Positions 1 to 8,014 of a stretch of 60,334 nucleotides of DNA are shown here, piece by piece. The number at the start of each line of letters is the position of its first letter. The first letter of the stretch is position 1. The notes below the pieces were generated by a model. That model did not search any database and had not been told where the DNA came from. It was given only the letters and a program-made list of their open reading frames with translations. The translations under genes were made by a program, and so were the position numbers. Origin of the DNA: Weissella cibaria KACC 11862 (GTDB lineage Bacteria; Bacillota; Bacilli; Lactobacillales; Lactobacillaceae); the NCBI RefSeq assembly GCF_000193635.1, contig NZ_AEKT01000048.1:5-60338 (forward strand), in the 5' to 3' direction.

Positions 1-12
1 ATTTTTTTGTGA

Positions 13-18
13 TATAAT
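13..18 (+). promoter_or_regulatory. -10 box of the yidC promoter
   Basis: A perfect TATAAT lies 43 bases before the yidC start codon. The matching -35 would fall at or before the window edge, so only the -10 can be judged. AAGGA at 46-50 is the ribosome binding site, 10 bases from the ATG. Confidence 0.55.
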
Positions 19-60
19 GGATTATTGTAAAAAAGAGAAATAGGTAAGGATCGATATTCC

Positions 61-1005
61 ATGAAAATTAAAGGCTTAACGCCCATCTTGTTTATTTTGT
101 TGATTATTTTGTTTGTTACTGGTCACGCAGACTTTTTGGAAGGTCCGTTGACTAGTTTCATGCACATGTCAGAGGACTGGATTGGTGGTACGAATGCAGT
201 TGGTTGGTCAATTGTTATTTTGACATTTGTGGTGCGATTGATTTTGTTGCCAATGATGATTCACCAACAACGTGGCGCAACCATTCAACAAGAAAAGATG
301 CGTTTGTTGCAACCACAGATGAGCAAGATTCAAGAAGCGCAGAAGACAGCACAAACACAAGAAGAAAAGATGTTGGCTTCTCAAGCTATGATGGCTGTTT
401 ACCGTGAAAACGGTGTTTCAATGCTTGGTGGTATGAATTTTGCGACATTGATTATTCAATGGCCTGTCTTTATGGGGTTGTACGCTGCTATTAAGAATTC
501 ACACGAAATTGCACACGCTACCTTCTTTGGGATTAACCTAGGCTCACAATCACCAGTGTTAGCAATTGCAACAGCAGTTGCCTATGGTGTCCAAGCATAC
601 TTGTCATTGATTGGTATTCCAGCCGAACAAAAGAAGCAAATGCAATCAATGATGTTGATGATGCCGATCATGATGTTGATTATGACTTGGGTTACGAACG
701 GTGGTATTGCGCTGTACTTCTTCGTTGGTGCGTTGGTTATGATTATTCAAACGTTGATCATCATTGTTTGGCGGCCAAAGTTGCGCGCGCAAGTTGCGGA
801 AACGTTCGTTGTTAAGGATGTCGTTGACGATGCATTGGCCGGACGTTTGCAATCAGAGCCAACGGGACCATTTGCTGAAGCCATGAAGGCAGCGCAAGCG
901 CAACAACAAGGGACAGAACGCAAAGATATTACAGGTAATGTCAGCGAAAGCGATACTGATTCATCAAAGTCAAACGGTCGTAATGCTGGTAAACAAAAGC
1001 GTTAA
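61..1005 (+). CDS. yidC: YidC/Oxa1 family membrane protein insertase
   Basis: Inserts and folds membrane proteins, alone or with SecYEG. The 314-residue protein has an N-terminal hydrophobic segment (about 7-22), then the conserved core with helices near 46-65, 135-150, 165-185, 200-215 and 220-240. The arginine in FVVRLILLP (near residue 59) fits the conserved positive charge of the YidC hydrophilic groove, and a cytoplasmic helical hairpin rich in Q/K/E follows. The tail ends in basic GKQKR, as in insertases that contact the ribosome. Unlike most Gram-positive YidC proteins there is no lipobox cysteine: the region reads LFVTGHADF. It stands alone with its own promoter and terminator and no visible rnpA before it, so it may be the second (YidC2-type) paralogue. 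Family call is secure; paralogue type is inferred. Confidence 0.95.
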   Translation: MKIKGLTPILFILLIILFVTGHADFLEGPLTSFMHMSEDWIGGTNAVGWSIVILTFVVRLILLPMMIHQQRGATIQQEKMRLLQPQMSKIQEAQKTAQTQEEKMLASQAMMAVYRENGVSMLGGMNFATLIIQWPVFMGLYAAIKNSHEIAHATFFGINLGSQSPVLAIATAVAYGVQAYLSLIGIPAEQKKQMQSMMLMMPIMMLIMTWVTNGGIALYFFVGALVMIIQTLIIIVWRPKLRAQVAETFVVKDVVDDALAGRLQSEPTGPFAEAMKAAQAQQQGTERKDITGNVSESDTDSSKSNGRNAGKQKR

Positions 1006-1022
1006 TTAAAATTTTTAATCCT

Positions 1023-1060
1023 AAAAAGACCAAACACTTACTGTTGTTTGGTCTTTTTTT
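1023..1060 (+). terminator. Rho-independent terminator after yidC
   Basis: Arms at 1025-1036 (AAAGACCAAACA) and 1045-1056 pair around a short loop, followed by a T run to 1060. Confidence 0.9.
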
Positions 1061-1137
1061 GGTTCATCCGATATTAAAGATTATTCATCATTAGCAATAG
1101 GTTATGACGTACAATAGTCACATGGAGGGTGATATCT

Positions 1138-1956
1138 ATGACAATTAATCATACGACTGATACAACTCGCTATCCCGATTTACGTGGTAAAACCGCAGTT
1201 GTGACGGGTAGCTCGTCAGGTATCGGTGAAGCGATCGCGCGTCACATGGGGTCAGAAGCGATGAATGTGGTCATTAACTACATGAGTGCTGATGAAAAGG
1301 TAATCGACGGGCTGATCTACCTAATTGAACAATCAGGCGGACATGCCGTTGGCATTCGGGCCGATGTGGGCACTGAAGCCGGCGTCCAAGCAATCTACGA
1401 TAAGGCAATTGAAGCGTTTGGTGATATTGACGTATGGGTCAATAATGCTGGCTTCGAGATTCAATCAGCTACGCACGAGACTTCGTATGAGGACTGGCAA
1501 CGTGTGCTGCACGTCGATTTAGATGGGGTATTCTTGGGGACTAAAATTGCTGTGCAACACTTTTTGAAGCACAATAAGCAAGGTAGCATTCTAAACACGT
1601 CGTCAATTCACGACATTATTCCTTGGCCTACCTATGCGTCTTACGCAACGGCTAAAGCTGGCGTGCTGATGTTTACTAAAACAACGGCTTTGGAATATGC
1701 TGAGCAAGGTATTCGGATTAACGCGATTTCACCAGGTGCCCTAGAAACGCCGATCAATGCACAACGATTTGCAGATCCTGCCGTCCGGGCCGACACGGAA
1801 AGTATGATTCCAATGAAGAAAGTCGGGGACCCGGTTGATGTTGCGAATGCGGCGGTTTGGTTAATTTCAAACGAAGCTTCTTACATTACTGGTACAACAC
1901 TTTATATCGATGGGGGAATTACCCTCTATAATGAATTCCAAGGTGGTCGTGGCTAA
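1138..1956 (+). CDS. SDR family oxidoreductase, glucose 1-dehydrogenase type
   Basis: Classical short-chain dehydrogenase of 272 residues, expected to oxidise a sugar (glucose to gluconolactone) with NAD(P)+. The Rossmann motif TGSSSGIG is at residues 23-30, NNAG at 102-105, and the catalytic Ser155/156 with Tyr169 and Lys173 (YATAK). The C-terminus ITLYNEFQGGRG closely matches the end of Bacillus glucose 1-dehydrogenases (TLYPSFQAGRG), which is why this subgroup is preferred. The ATG at 1138 is chosen over an upstream GTG at 1129 because GGAGGG at 1124-1129 sits 8 bases before it. Monocistronic between two terminators. The true substrate is inferred, since SDR specificity is hard to read from sequence. 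Confidence 0.88.
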   Translation: MTINHTTDTTRYPDLRGKTAVVTGSSSGIGEAIARHMGSEAMNVVINYMSADEKVIDGLIYLIEQSGGHAVGIRADVGTEAGVQAIYDKAIEAFGDIDVWVNNAGFEIQSATHETSYEDWQRVLHVDLDGVFLGTKIAVQHFLKHNKQGSILNTSSIHDIIPWPTYASYATAKAGVLMFTKTTALEYAEQGIRINAISPGALETPINAQRFADPAVRADTESMIPMKKVGDPVDVANAAVWLISNEASYITGTTLYIDGGITLYNEFQGGRG

Positions 1957-1980
1957 CGTCATGGTCGATTGGTTGATGCT

Positions 1981-2012
1981 AACCGTGACTTTTGAATTGG
2001 TCACGGTTTTTT
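1981..2012 (+). terminator. Terminator after the SDR gene
   Basis: AACCGTGAC at 1981-1989 pairs with GTCACGGTT at 2000-2008, followed by T residues. Confidence 0.85.
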
Positions 2013-2104
2013 CGTTATTTTTAACCGATTAAGCAAATTTTTGGTACACTTAAAATAATACGGCCGGTTAGTCTTATGCCTTAATTTAGAGGAGGGGTAA
2101 CCGA

Positions 2105-2173
2105 TTGCCACATGATAATTTATTCAGATTGGGGATTGTGCCATGGCAGAACAAACAATGGCCACGCGAGTGA
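2105..2173 (+). CDS. Possible 22-codon upstream ORF overlapping yitT
   Basis: A TTG codon at 2105 lies 8 bases after GGAGGGG (2091-2097), by far the strongest Shine-Dalgarno here, and opens a 22-codon frame ending with TGA at 2171-2173. It overlaps the first 31 bases of the yitT frame in another register. The yitT ATG itself has only a weak GGGG at 2131-2134. It could be a translated leader that feeds ribosomes to yitT, or simply chance. The peptide matches nothing I recognise. Confidence 0.25.
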   Translation: MPHDNLFRLGIVPWQNKQWPRE

Positions 2174-3048
2174 TTGAAAAAATTCGACTTCGCGATTTCA
2201 TCATCTTTACAATTGGAACCAGCATGTATGGTTGGGGACTAGTTAACGTTAATATTCCAAGTCACTTGGCGGAGGGTGGTGTGACCGGAATTACGCTGAT
2301 TTTTAGAGCGCTATTCCATATTAACCCGGCTCTATCAACCTTGTTCTTTAATATTCCCCTGTTGTTGCTCGGTTTACGAATGTTAGGGAAGCGGGCCTTG
2401 ATTTATACATTGTACGGTATTATTGGCTTGTCATTTTGGCTGTGGTTCTGGCAACTGTATCCCATGCATTTAGATCTGCACCATGATTTGCTTATTTCAG
2501 CCATTTTAGCCGGTTTCTTTGGTGGCCTTGGTTCTGGTTTGATTTATCGTTTTGGTGGCACAACGGGCGGAACAGACGTTATTGCGCGTATCCTGGAACA
2601 AAAGTTAAACATTCCGATGGGAAAAACGTTATTTGCATTAGATGTGGTGGTCCTAACAGTGTCACTAGTCTACATTAATGTGGTGGAAATGATGTACACA
2701 CTGATTGCGGCGTTTGTATTCGCCCAGCTTGTTAATTTTACCCAAAAGGGCGCCTATGCAGCGCGGGCATTCCTGATTTTCACCAATTACCCCGAAGAAA
2801 TTTCGCATGCTATCATGCAAGAGCTTGAACGGGGCACGTCACTGTTGCATGCAGAGGGTGGCTTTACGCATAACGAACGGAAAGTTGTCTATGCTGTCGT
2901 CGATCCCTCAGAGATGAACATTGTGCGTCGGCTAATCAATGATATTGACCCGCAAGCCTTTGTGACTGTGATGGATACACAGGAGACATTCGGTGAAGGT
3001 TTCAGTTACGCGCAGCCTAAGAAGCGCCGGTTCAACCTTCTACCTTAA
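2143..3048 (+). CDS. YitT family membrane protein (DUF161/DUF2179)
   Basis: A 301-residue polytopic membrane protein with about five hydrophobic segments in residues 15-205 and a soluble C-terminal domain (about 210-290) of the DUF2179 type. The conserved glycine-rich stretch GGTTGGTDVIARIL around 137-150 is typical of YitT proteins, and the C-terminal VYAVVDPSEM and DPQAFVTVMDTQE pieces fit the small alpha/beta domain. Function is not established; paralogues are common in Firmicutes and suspected to be transporters. An in-frame TAA at 2116 limits the start to ATG 2143 or ATG 2158. Convergent with the TetR gene, sharing a terminator. Confidence 0.88.
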   Translation: MAEQTMATRVIEKIRLRDFIIFTIGTSMYGWGLVNVNIPSHLAEGGVTGITLIFRALFHINPALSTLFFNIPLLLLGLRMLGKRALIYTLYGIIGLSFWLWFWQLYPMHLDLHHDLLISAILAGFFGGLGSGLIYRFGGTTGGTDVIARILEQKLNIPMGKTLFALDVVVLTVSLVYINVVEMMYTLIAAFVFAQLVNFTQKGAYAARAFLIFTNYPEEISHAIMQELERGTSLLHAEGGFTHNERKVVYAVVDPSEMNIVRRLINDIDPQAFVTVMDTQETFGEGFSYAQPKKRRFNLLP

Positions 3049-3096
3049 ACTAAAACGACGAGGTAACCTCAAATGGGTTATCTCGTCGTTTTAGTT
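3048..3096. terminator. Bidirectional terminator between yitT and tetR-like gene
   Basis: A near-perfect 21-bp inverted repeat (arms 3048-3068 and 3076-3096, loop TCAAATG) with A-rich and T-rich ends on both strands, placed between convergent genes. Confidence 0.88.
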
Positions 3097-3113
3097 AACT
3101 CGCACAACAACAA

Positions 3114-3656
3114 TTATAGGTTTGCGTGTTGTGCATCAGTCATTTCTGTTGCAATCCGTGCCATCTCAGGTACTGATTCATGCATCCCCGTGGCAATCCA
3201 GCGAATAGCTAGTGCCAACATCCCAGATGCCGTAAAGTCAGAAACATAATCGATAGATGTCGAATGGTTTGCTTGGCTGCGGAACAATTCTGCATACAAC
3301 CCATGCAAAATATCGCGCAAAGGTGGGTAAAATTGCTCTCGTAATCCGGCGTTCAACAAAACGGCAATCGCCATTCCGTTTGCTTGGATAAAGCCAAAGA
3401 AGGCACTCGCAATTTGTTCACTTTCCAAAGGCAGAGCAGCAGCTTCCTTCGCAAAGTCATCTGTTAGTTGTTCAACAATAGTCTTGATGACCGCTTCCTT
3501 TGTGCCAAAGTGGCGATAGAAAGCCATCCGTGACACGCCTGCCATGCGGGTAATTTCAGTAACCGCAAGTTGGTCATAGGACTGGCTTTGCAACAAAGTC
3601 AGCGTTGCATCAATGATTTGATCGTCAGTCTGCTGACGAATACTCTCCGTTAACAT
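3114..3656 (-). CDS. TetR/AcrR family transcriptional regulator
   Basis: A 180-residue repressor. The N-terminal helix-turn-helix runs through LAVTEITRMAGVSRMAFYRH, about residues 33-52, followed by the typical FGTKEAVI turn. The C-terminal half is the variable ligand/dimer domain. An ATG at 3665 would add three residues; 3656 is chosen because GGAAG lies 10 bases before it, though this site is weak. A TATATT sequence sits just before the upstream ATG. The ligand and target are unknown: the gene is convergent with yitT and points away from the mevalonate operon, so no divergent partner reveals the regulon. Confidence 0.88.
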   Translation of the reverse strand: MLTESIRQQTDDQIIDATLTLLQSQSYDQLAVTEITRMAGVSRMAFYRHFGTKEAVIKTIVEQLTDDFAKEAAALPLESEQIASAFFGFIQANGMAIAVLLNAGLREQFYPPLRDILHGLYAELFRSQANHSTSIDYVSDFTASGMLALAIRWIATGMHESVPEMARIATEMTDAQHANL

Positions 3657-3782
3657 GTTCTTCATGCTTCCAATATACCGACTTTTAAGGTTGAACGGGG
3701 TGGGTTATCGATAATCGCAAGCTGACCTTTAACGCCTTTAACAATCATTTAACTTTGCCACTGAAATTTAAGACTAATCAAA

Positions 3783-3826
3783 TAAAAAAATCCCAAAACA
3801 ATACCAATTGATTGCTTTGAGATTAA
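3783..3826 (-). terminator. Terminator of the mevalonate operon
   Basis: On the minus strand AATCTCAAAGCAAT pairs (with G-U pairs) with ATTGTTTTGGGATT, followed by seven T residues, about 10 bases past the fni stop codon. Confidence 0.85.
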
Positions 3827-3835
3827 AGACTTTGT

Positions 3836-4873
3836 TTACCGACGTTGATCGATATAGTTTTTCAATTCGGGTGATAGGACTGTTTGTACGTGTTGTAAAT
3901 CAGCTTGCCGTTCAGCACCGACCATCGCGTAAAGCTTTGCGAGATGGTTTTGCCAACGCTGAATTTCAGTGATGACACCATCAGTTCCCTCGTTCAAGAC
4001 CGTGTGTAGGAAATGTCCTGCGACACCGACCGCTTTTGCACCCAAAATTTGAGCTTTCAAAACGTCGAGGGGGTCTTGAATACCGCCAGTGGCGAGGAGT
4101 GTTGGTGCATCTGCGACTAGTTGCGCTTCTAACAAACTTTCGGCAGTTGTTTGACCCCAGTCATACAAATAGCCGTGCTCAGCAGTCATCGCCCGATTAC
4201 GACGATCTTCGATAACGGCGAAGTTTGTCCCTGAACGGCCACCCAGATTGATATATTGGGCGCCTAAATCACGTAATTGGCCAATGGTTTCCTTAGCCAT
4301 GCCGAAGCCGACTTCTTTGATAATCACTGGCACGGAAACCGTCTGAATAATATTGGCTAATTCATCTTGCCAAACATAGTCACGATCACCCTCAGGCATG
4401 ACCACTTCTTGGGCGACATTAATGTGAACTTCTAAGGCATTTGCGCCAATCATATCAACGACTTCTTGGGCATGAGCCGCGGTATGACCGGCACCGATGT
4501 TGGCCATAATAAAGCCATCGGGGTTGATTTCTCGAACGACTTTAAATGTGTCAATCGCATTTTCATCCTTTAAGGCCACACTTTGTGAACCAACAGCCAT
4601 CGCCAAGCCAGTCTCTTTTGCAGCAGTTGCTAACTGCGCATTAATCTTACCGGTTTTTTGGCTACCACCGGTCATCGCTTCGATATAAAAAGGGGTCTTA
4701 AAGTTGAAAATTGGGTCATCAACCGTTAAGTCAACATTAGCGACCCTCGTTTCAGGTAACCCTTGGTGAATAATTCGAACCTGATGTAAAGATGACACTG
4801 GCGCATGGCGCCGAAATTCGGCTTCTGCCAATGACAAGTGTTCATCTTTACGATGTGCGTGTGCAGATTCCAT
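3836..4873 (-). CDS. fni: Type 2 isopentenyl-diphosphate delta-isomerase
   Basis: FMN- and NAD(P)H-dependent isomerase that interconverts isopentenyl and dimethylallyl diphosphate, giving both C5 units for undecaprenyl carrier lipids and quinones. The 345 residues form a TIM barrel. Visible family features are FKTPFYIEAMTGGS near 60-72, GGRSGTNFAVIEDRRN near 210-225 and the FMN-phosphate segment ATGGIQDPLDVLKAQILGAK. AGGAGAAAGTATT precedes the ATG. Last gene of mvaK1-mvaD-mvaK2-fni, 11 bases after mvaK2. It is unrelated to type 1 (Nudix-like) isomerases. Very secure. Confidence 0.97.
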   Translation of the reverse strand: MESAHAHRKDEHLSLAEAEFRRHAPVSSLHQVRIIHQGLPETRVANVDLTVDDPIFNFKTPFYIEAMTGGSQKTGKINAQLATAAKETGLAMAVGSQSVALKDENAIDTFKVVREINPDGFIMANIGAGHTAAHAQEVVDMIGANALEVHINVAQEVVMPEGDRDYVWQDELANIIQTVSVPVIIKEVGFGMAKETIGQLRDLGAQYINLGGRSGTNFAVIEDRRNRAMTAEHGYLYDWGQTTAESLLEAQLVADAPTLLATGGIQDPLDVLKAQILGAKAVGVAGHFLHTVLNEGTDGVITEIQRWQNHLAKLYAMVGAERQADLQHVQTVLSPELKNYIDQRR

Positions 4874-4884
4874 AATACTTTCTC

Positions 4885-5943
4885 CTAATTAAATGCAATT
4901 GCTAAAGGTAACGGCGTAATTCCAGCACGTTGCCAAGCATCTCTAATTGCGGTTGCAACTGTCGCATCATTTGTCAGGGCGATGCCATTATCACCACCGC
5001 CAGCTCCTGATATTTTAGCACCTACACCAGCTTCTGTGGCGATTGATAGGAGTGATAGGAGTGCCGGTGTGACATAAGCGAGTCCAACGCGACTGGCATA
5101 GGCAAATAATTGTTCCTGGCTCAATTGCATGGCCGCACGAACTTTATCAAAATCGGCTTGGCGCAATCCTGTTTCGATCATACCAACTAAAGGGGCAGTG
5201 TTCTGTGCTAAGAGTTGTTTCGCAGCATCTCGATCAGTTAGGTCACCACTTTCGAGTAGCGCTTGTGTATCCGCAGGCGATCCAGTCCAACCGACCAAGA
5301 GTGACCAATCGGCTGGCAACGCTAACGGTTCGATTACCAAATCCGGCCAGGTTGCTGCCAACATTTCAGAAACATAGCGATGTTGGTCAAGCCAATTGAA
5401 TATAACAGGTGATGCGAATTTTTGATAGCGAATAATGCCGCCAAATGTCGCAGCAGCCAAATCCCCCATAGACCCCGCCTTAAAATTAGGGGTCGTTAAG
5501 GTAGCTAATGCTCCTAGCTTATATTGTTGTATTGAGGACATTGGTAATTCGCTAAGCGCAACGTAAGCCTTGATTAAAGCCATCACGACGGCGGCTGATG
5601 AACCAAGCCCTAATTTTTGTCCGGCCATGGTTAGTTGGCTATCAATAGAAACGGTCAACCCAGTAAAAGGTTGACCGTTTTCTATTGCATACGTCTGGAT
5701 TAATTGCAAGGTGCGAAGGACTAGACGCCAGTCATCATCCAAAGCGACCGTCAACAATTCAGAACTTGATAATTCACGGTGGCCAAGTAAATTACTCGTC
5801 ATACTGATTAACGCATCCGTTCGTGGGTCAAGATTGACCGTGACAAAACGATCGACTGCCATGATAATGCTAGGTTGCCCAGGCAATGTGACTGCATATT
5901 CACCGGCTAAATATAATTTGCCGGGGGCTTTTGCCATAACCAT
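4885..5943 (-). CDS. mvaK2: Phosphomevalonate kinase
   Basis: GHMP-superfamily kinase that phosphorylates 5-phosphomevalonate to the diphosphate. The 352 residues begin with APGKLYLAGEYAV (about 5-17), the substrate-binding start of this family. The ATP-binding glycine loop is KLGLGSSAAVVMAL near 113-126, and the C-terminal GHMP motif is KISGAGGGDNGIAL near 310-325. The ATG at 5943 shares its A with the TAA of mvaD (TAATG), so translation is probably coupled; a second in-frame ATG two codons later is an alternative start. Confidence 0.96.
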   Translation of the reverse strand: MVMAKAPGKLYLAGEYAVTLPGQPSIIMAVDRFVTVNLDPRTDALISMTSNLLGHRELSSSELLTVALDDDWRLVLRTLQLIQTYAIENGQPFTGLTVSIDSQLTMAGQKLGLGSSAAVVMALIKAYVALSELPMSSIQQYKLGALATLTTPNFKAGSMGDLAAATFGGIIRYQKFASPVIFNWLDQHRYVSEMLAATWPDLVIEPLALPADWSLLVGWTGSPADTQALLESGDLTDRDAAKQLLAQNTAPLVGMIETGLRQADFDKVRAAMQLSQEQLFAYASRVGLAYVTPALLSLLSIATEAGVGAKISGAGGGDNGIALTNDATVATAIRDAWQRAGITPLPLAIAFN

Positions 5944-6929
5944 TAAATCTGATCTCCTTCAACGATTTTGATACTTGGACCTGGCGTTGCAGTACGAACG
6001 ACGACACCAGGAATTGCCTCAGCTAAAGCCGCTGTGATGACCTCAGTATCCGCTGGTCGTGAAATTAACTTGACGTTTGGTCCAGCGTCCATTGTCGCAT
6101 AGACGGAGATGCCCTGTTCACGAAGCGTGGTTGCTAGGTTAATGACCTGCCATGAGGAATCAGTTAAGTAATTAAACGCTGGCTGGGCAGTGGCATTTGT
6201 TGCATGCATTTGTAGCGCATTGGCTTCCGCTAATTGACCAATTTGATCAATGTCGTGGTTCGCAACGGCTGTTTGCATAACAGGCACCAAGGCATTCGAC
6301 CGGTTAACCCAATCATCATAGAAAGGTGAGGTTGCTTTTGCATGTTGCATACCGCCACGTGAATCTATTTTTTTAGGCTGATCGTTAATAATCACTGTTA
6401 ACAATTGTATTGGCCAGTCAATTGTCTCGACCAAGGGCTTAGCAACTGATGTTAGGTCATCATGACCGCGATCCCATTGGGCGAAACCGCCAAAAATAGA
6501 CCGCGATGCTGACCCGGACCCACGACGTGCTAATCGTGACAGTTCAGCTGGTGATAAAGCCAGGCCAGCTGCGCGACTAGCCGCACCAGCTAAGGCAGCA
6601 AATGCAGAAGCCGAAGACGCCAAGCCAGCTGCCGTTGGGACGTGATTAGCCGAATGAACGTGGGCATAACGTGTTTCGCCAGCCATTTCACGGACCAAAT
6701 CTAAGAAGCGGGTGACTTTGTCGTAGCCTTTACCAGTCATGACTTCATCATCAAGCGTTACGTCATCCGCAATCAATGCGGCATCAAACCAAACAGTTGT
6801 ATCGGTATAAAATTCATCCAGGGTTAGCGAAATCGACGTCGTTGTTGGTAACATGAGCGTTGTATCTGCTTTACCCCAATACTTCAGTAGGGCGATGTTC
6901 GTGTGTGCGCGTGCTGTGTAGTGTGTCAT
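5943..6929 (-). CDS. mvaD: Diphosphomevalonate decarboxylase
   Basis: ATP-dependent decarboxylase making isopentenyl diphosphate from mevalonate diphosphate. The 328 residues show ALLKYWGKADTTLMLP (13-28) of the active site, the family-specific GHMP loop PTAAGLASSASAFAALAGA (about 108-126), SGSASRSIFGGF (about 140-150) and the TMDAGPNVKL segment near 285-294 that includes the catalytic Asp. AGGAGG, which contains the mvaK1 stop, lies 5 bases before the ATG. Second gene of the operon. Confidence 0.97.
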   Translation of the reverse strand: MTHYTARAHTNIALLKYWGKADTTLMLPTTTSISLTLDEFYTDTTVWFDAALIADDVTLDDEVMTGKGYDKVTRFLDLVREMAGETRYAHVHSANHVPTAAGLASSASAFAALAGAASRAAGLALSPAELSRLARRGSGSASRSIFGGFAQWDRGHDDLTSVAKPLVETIDWPIQLLTVIINDQPKKIDSRGGMQHAKATSPFYDDWVNRSNALVPVMQTAVANHDIDQIGQLAEANALQMHATNATAQPAFNYLTDSSWQVINLATTLREQGISVYATMDAGPNVKLISRPADTEVITAALAEAIPGVVVRTATPGPSIKIVEGDQI

Positions 6930-6938
6930 AACTGCCTC

Positions 6939-7874
6939 CTAGATTTGCGGGTACTGTTGTGACCACACTTCTTGCGCACCAGCTGCTTCCAAAGCCAGCA
7001 TAATGCGGTGGGCATCAGTATCATCCTTGGCTAGTGCTAACATAGCACCACCAACACCACCACCAGTTAACTTAGCCCCTAAAGCACCAGCTTCACGAGC
7101 TGCTTGCACAAGGGCTTCAAGCTGGGGGTGTGAGACGCCAAGAGCTGCCAAATGTTGGTGAGCTGCATTCATGTGATTACCCAAGGCAATGATGTCATCG
7201 TGAGCTAAGTCCTCACGTGTATCACGGGCAATGGCACCTAATGCATCAATATGGGCCTGCGTTTCAATGGGCTCATTGGCTAGTTGTTCGCGAACAACTG
7301 AAACAGCCAAACCGGTTTGACCATGAACGCCTGTGTCAGCAATGATTAAGGTGCCATGTAGGGCCATTGACATTGGTTCAGGCGCTGAACCTTTCACAAA
7401 CCAAACCGGGACGTCATGGGCAGTTGTTGCCGCATCGATGCCGGAAGGTGAACCGTGGGTAATGGCCTCTTCAACATTAGCCCAGCGTTGCAATTCTTCA
7501 TCTGGTAAGGGCGTATCAAAAAATGCGAAAAACGCCCTAATAATGGCGATCGCCGATGCAGCAGAAGACCCCATCCCGCGTTCTTGGGGGATGTTTGATT
7601 GAATCCGTAAGGTAAACGGTGCATCTAGCGCGTCGAAATGACGCAAGAGGCGCAGAATTAATTGTCGAACGCCTTCATATACTTCAGCCATTGTTGCCAA
7701 AGGGCCTTGATACCCTTGCGCAATTACGACTTGTCCAGCTTCTCGAGCCTCGATTGTTGCTGTCATTGCCAAGTCCGGTAAAGGGAGGGCAATGGCAGGT
7801 TGGCCATAAACGACCGCGTGTTCGCCAAGCAAGATCACTTTGGCGTGGCTAGAACCACTCGCTAGCTTTTCCAC
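6939..7874 (-). CDS. mvaK1: Mevalonate kinase
   Basis: Phosphorylates mevalonate to 5-phosphomevalonate, the first step of the lower pathway. Motifs include SHAKVILLGEHAVVYGQPAI near the N-terminus, the ATP loop ERGMGSSAASAIAIIRAFF, and the C-terminal GAKLTGGGVGGAMLAL. The GTG at 7874 is chosen over ATGs at 7895 and 7901 because homologues start just before SHAK and GGTGG lies about 9 bases upstream, whereas the ATGs have no ribosome binding site; this gives 311 residues. First gene of the operon and divergent from dinG. The genes for HMG-CoA synthase and reductase are not in the window. Confidence 0.94.
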   Translation of the reverse strand: MEKLASGSSHAKVILLGEHAVVYGQPAIALPLPDLAMTATIEAREAGQVVIAQGYQGPLATMAEVYEGVRQLILRLLRHFDALDAPFTLRIQSNIPQERGMGSSAASAIAIIRAFFAFFDTPLPDEELQRWANVEEAITHGSPSGIDAATTAHDVPVWFVKGSAPEPMSMALHGTLIIADTGVHGQTGLAVSVVREQLANEPIETQAHIDALGAIARDTREDLAHDDIIALGNHMNAAHQHLAALGVSHPQLEALVQAAREAGALGAKLTGGGVGGAMLALAKDDTDAHRIMLALEAAGAQEVWSQQYPQI

Positions 7875-7973
7875 TATTAGAAACCACCAATCCATTCTCA
7901 TTTTTGTTTTTAAACTGCTACTATCATACCAAACCCGCCTATAAATAGGGAAATGAATCAGTAAAACGTATGG

Positions 7974-7979
7974 TATAAT
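7974..7979 (+). promoter_or_regulatory. Extended -10 promoter of dinG
   Basis: TGGTATAAT (TATAAT at 7974-7979) precedes dinG in the 140-base divergent region. No clear -35 is visible. On the minus strand TGGTATGAT in the same region (about 7922-7930) is a candidate -10 for the mevalonate operon. Confidence 0.5.
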
Positions 7980-8014
7980 TTAAATATTATAAAAGAAGGT
8001 CGTGGTACGCTCTG

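Noticed and set aside
1129-1137. GTG start three codons upstream for the SDR gene
   Set aside because: The GTG overlaps the Shine-Dalgarno sequence itself; ATG 1138 has ideal spacing.
3656-3680. Leaderless transcription of the tetR-like gene (TATATT six bases before an ATG)
   Set aside because: No matching -35 is found, so the -10 may be chance in an AT-rich stretch.
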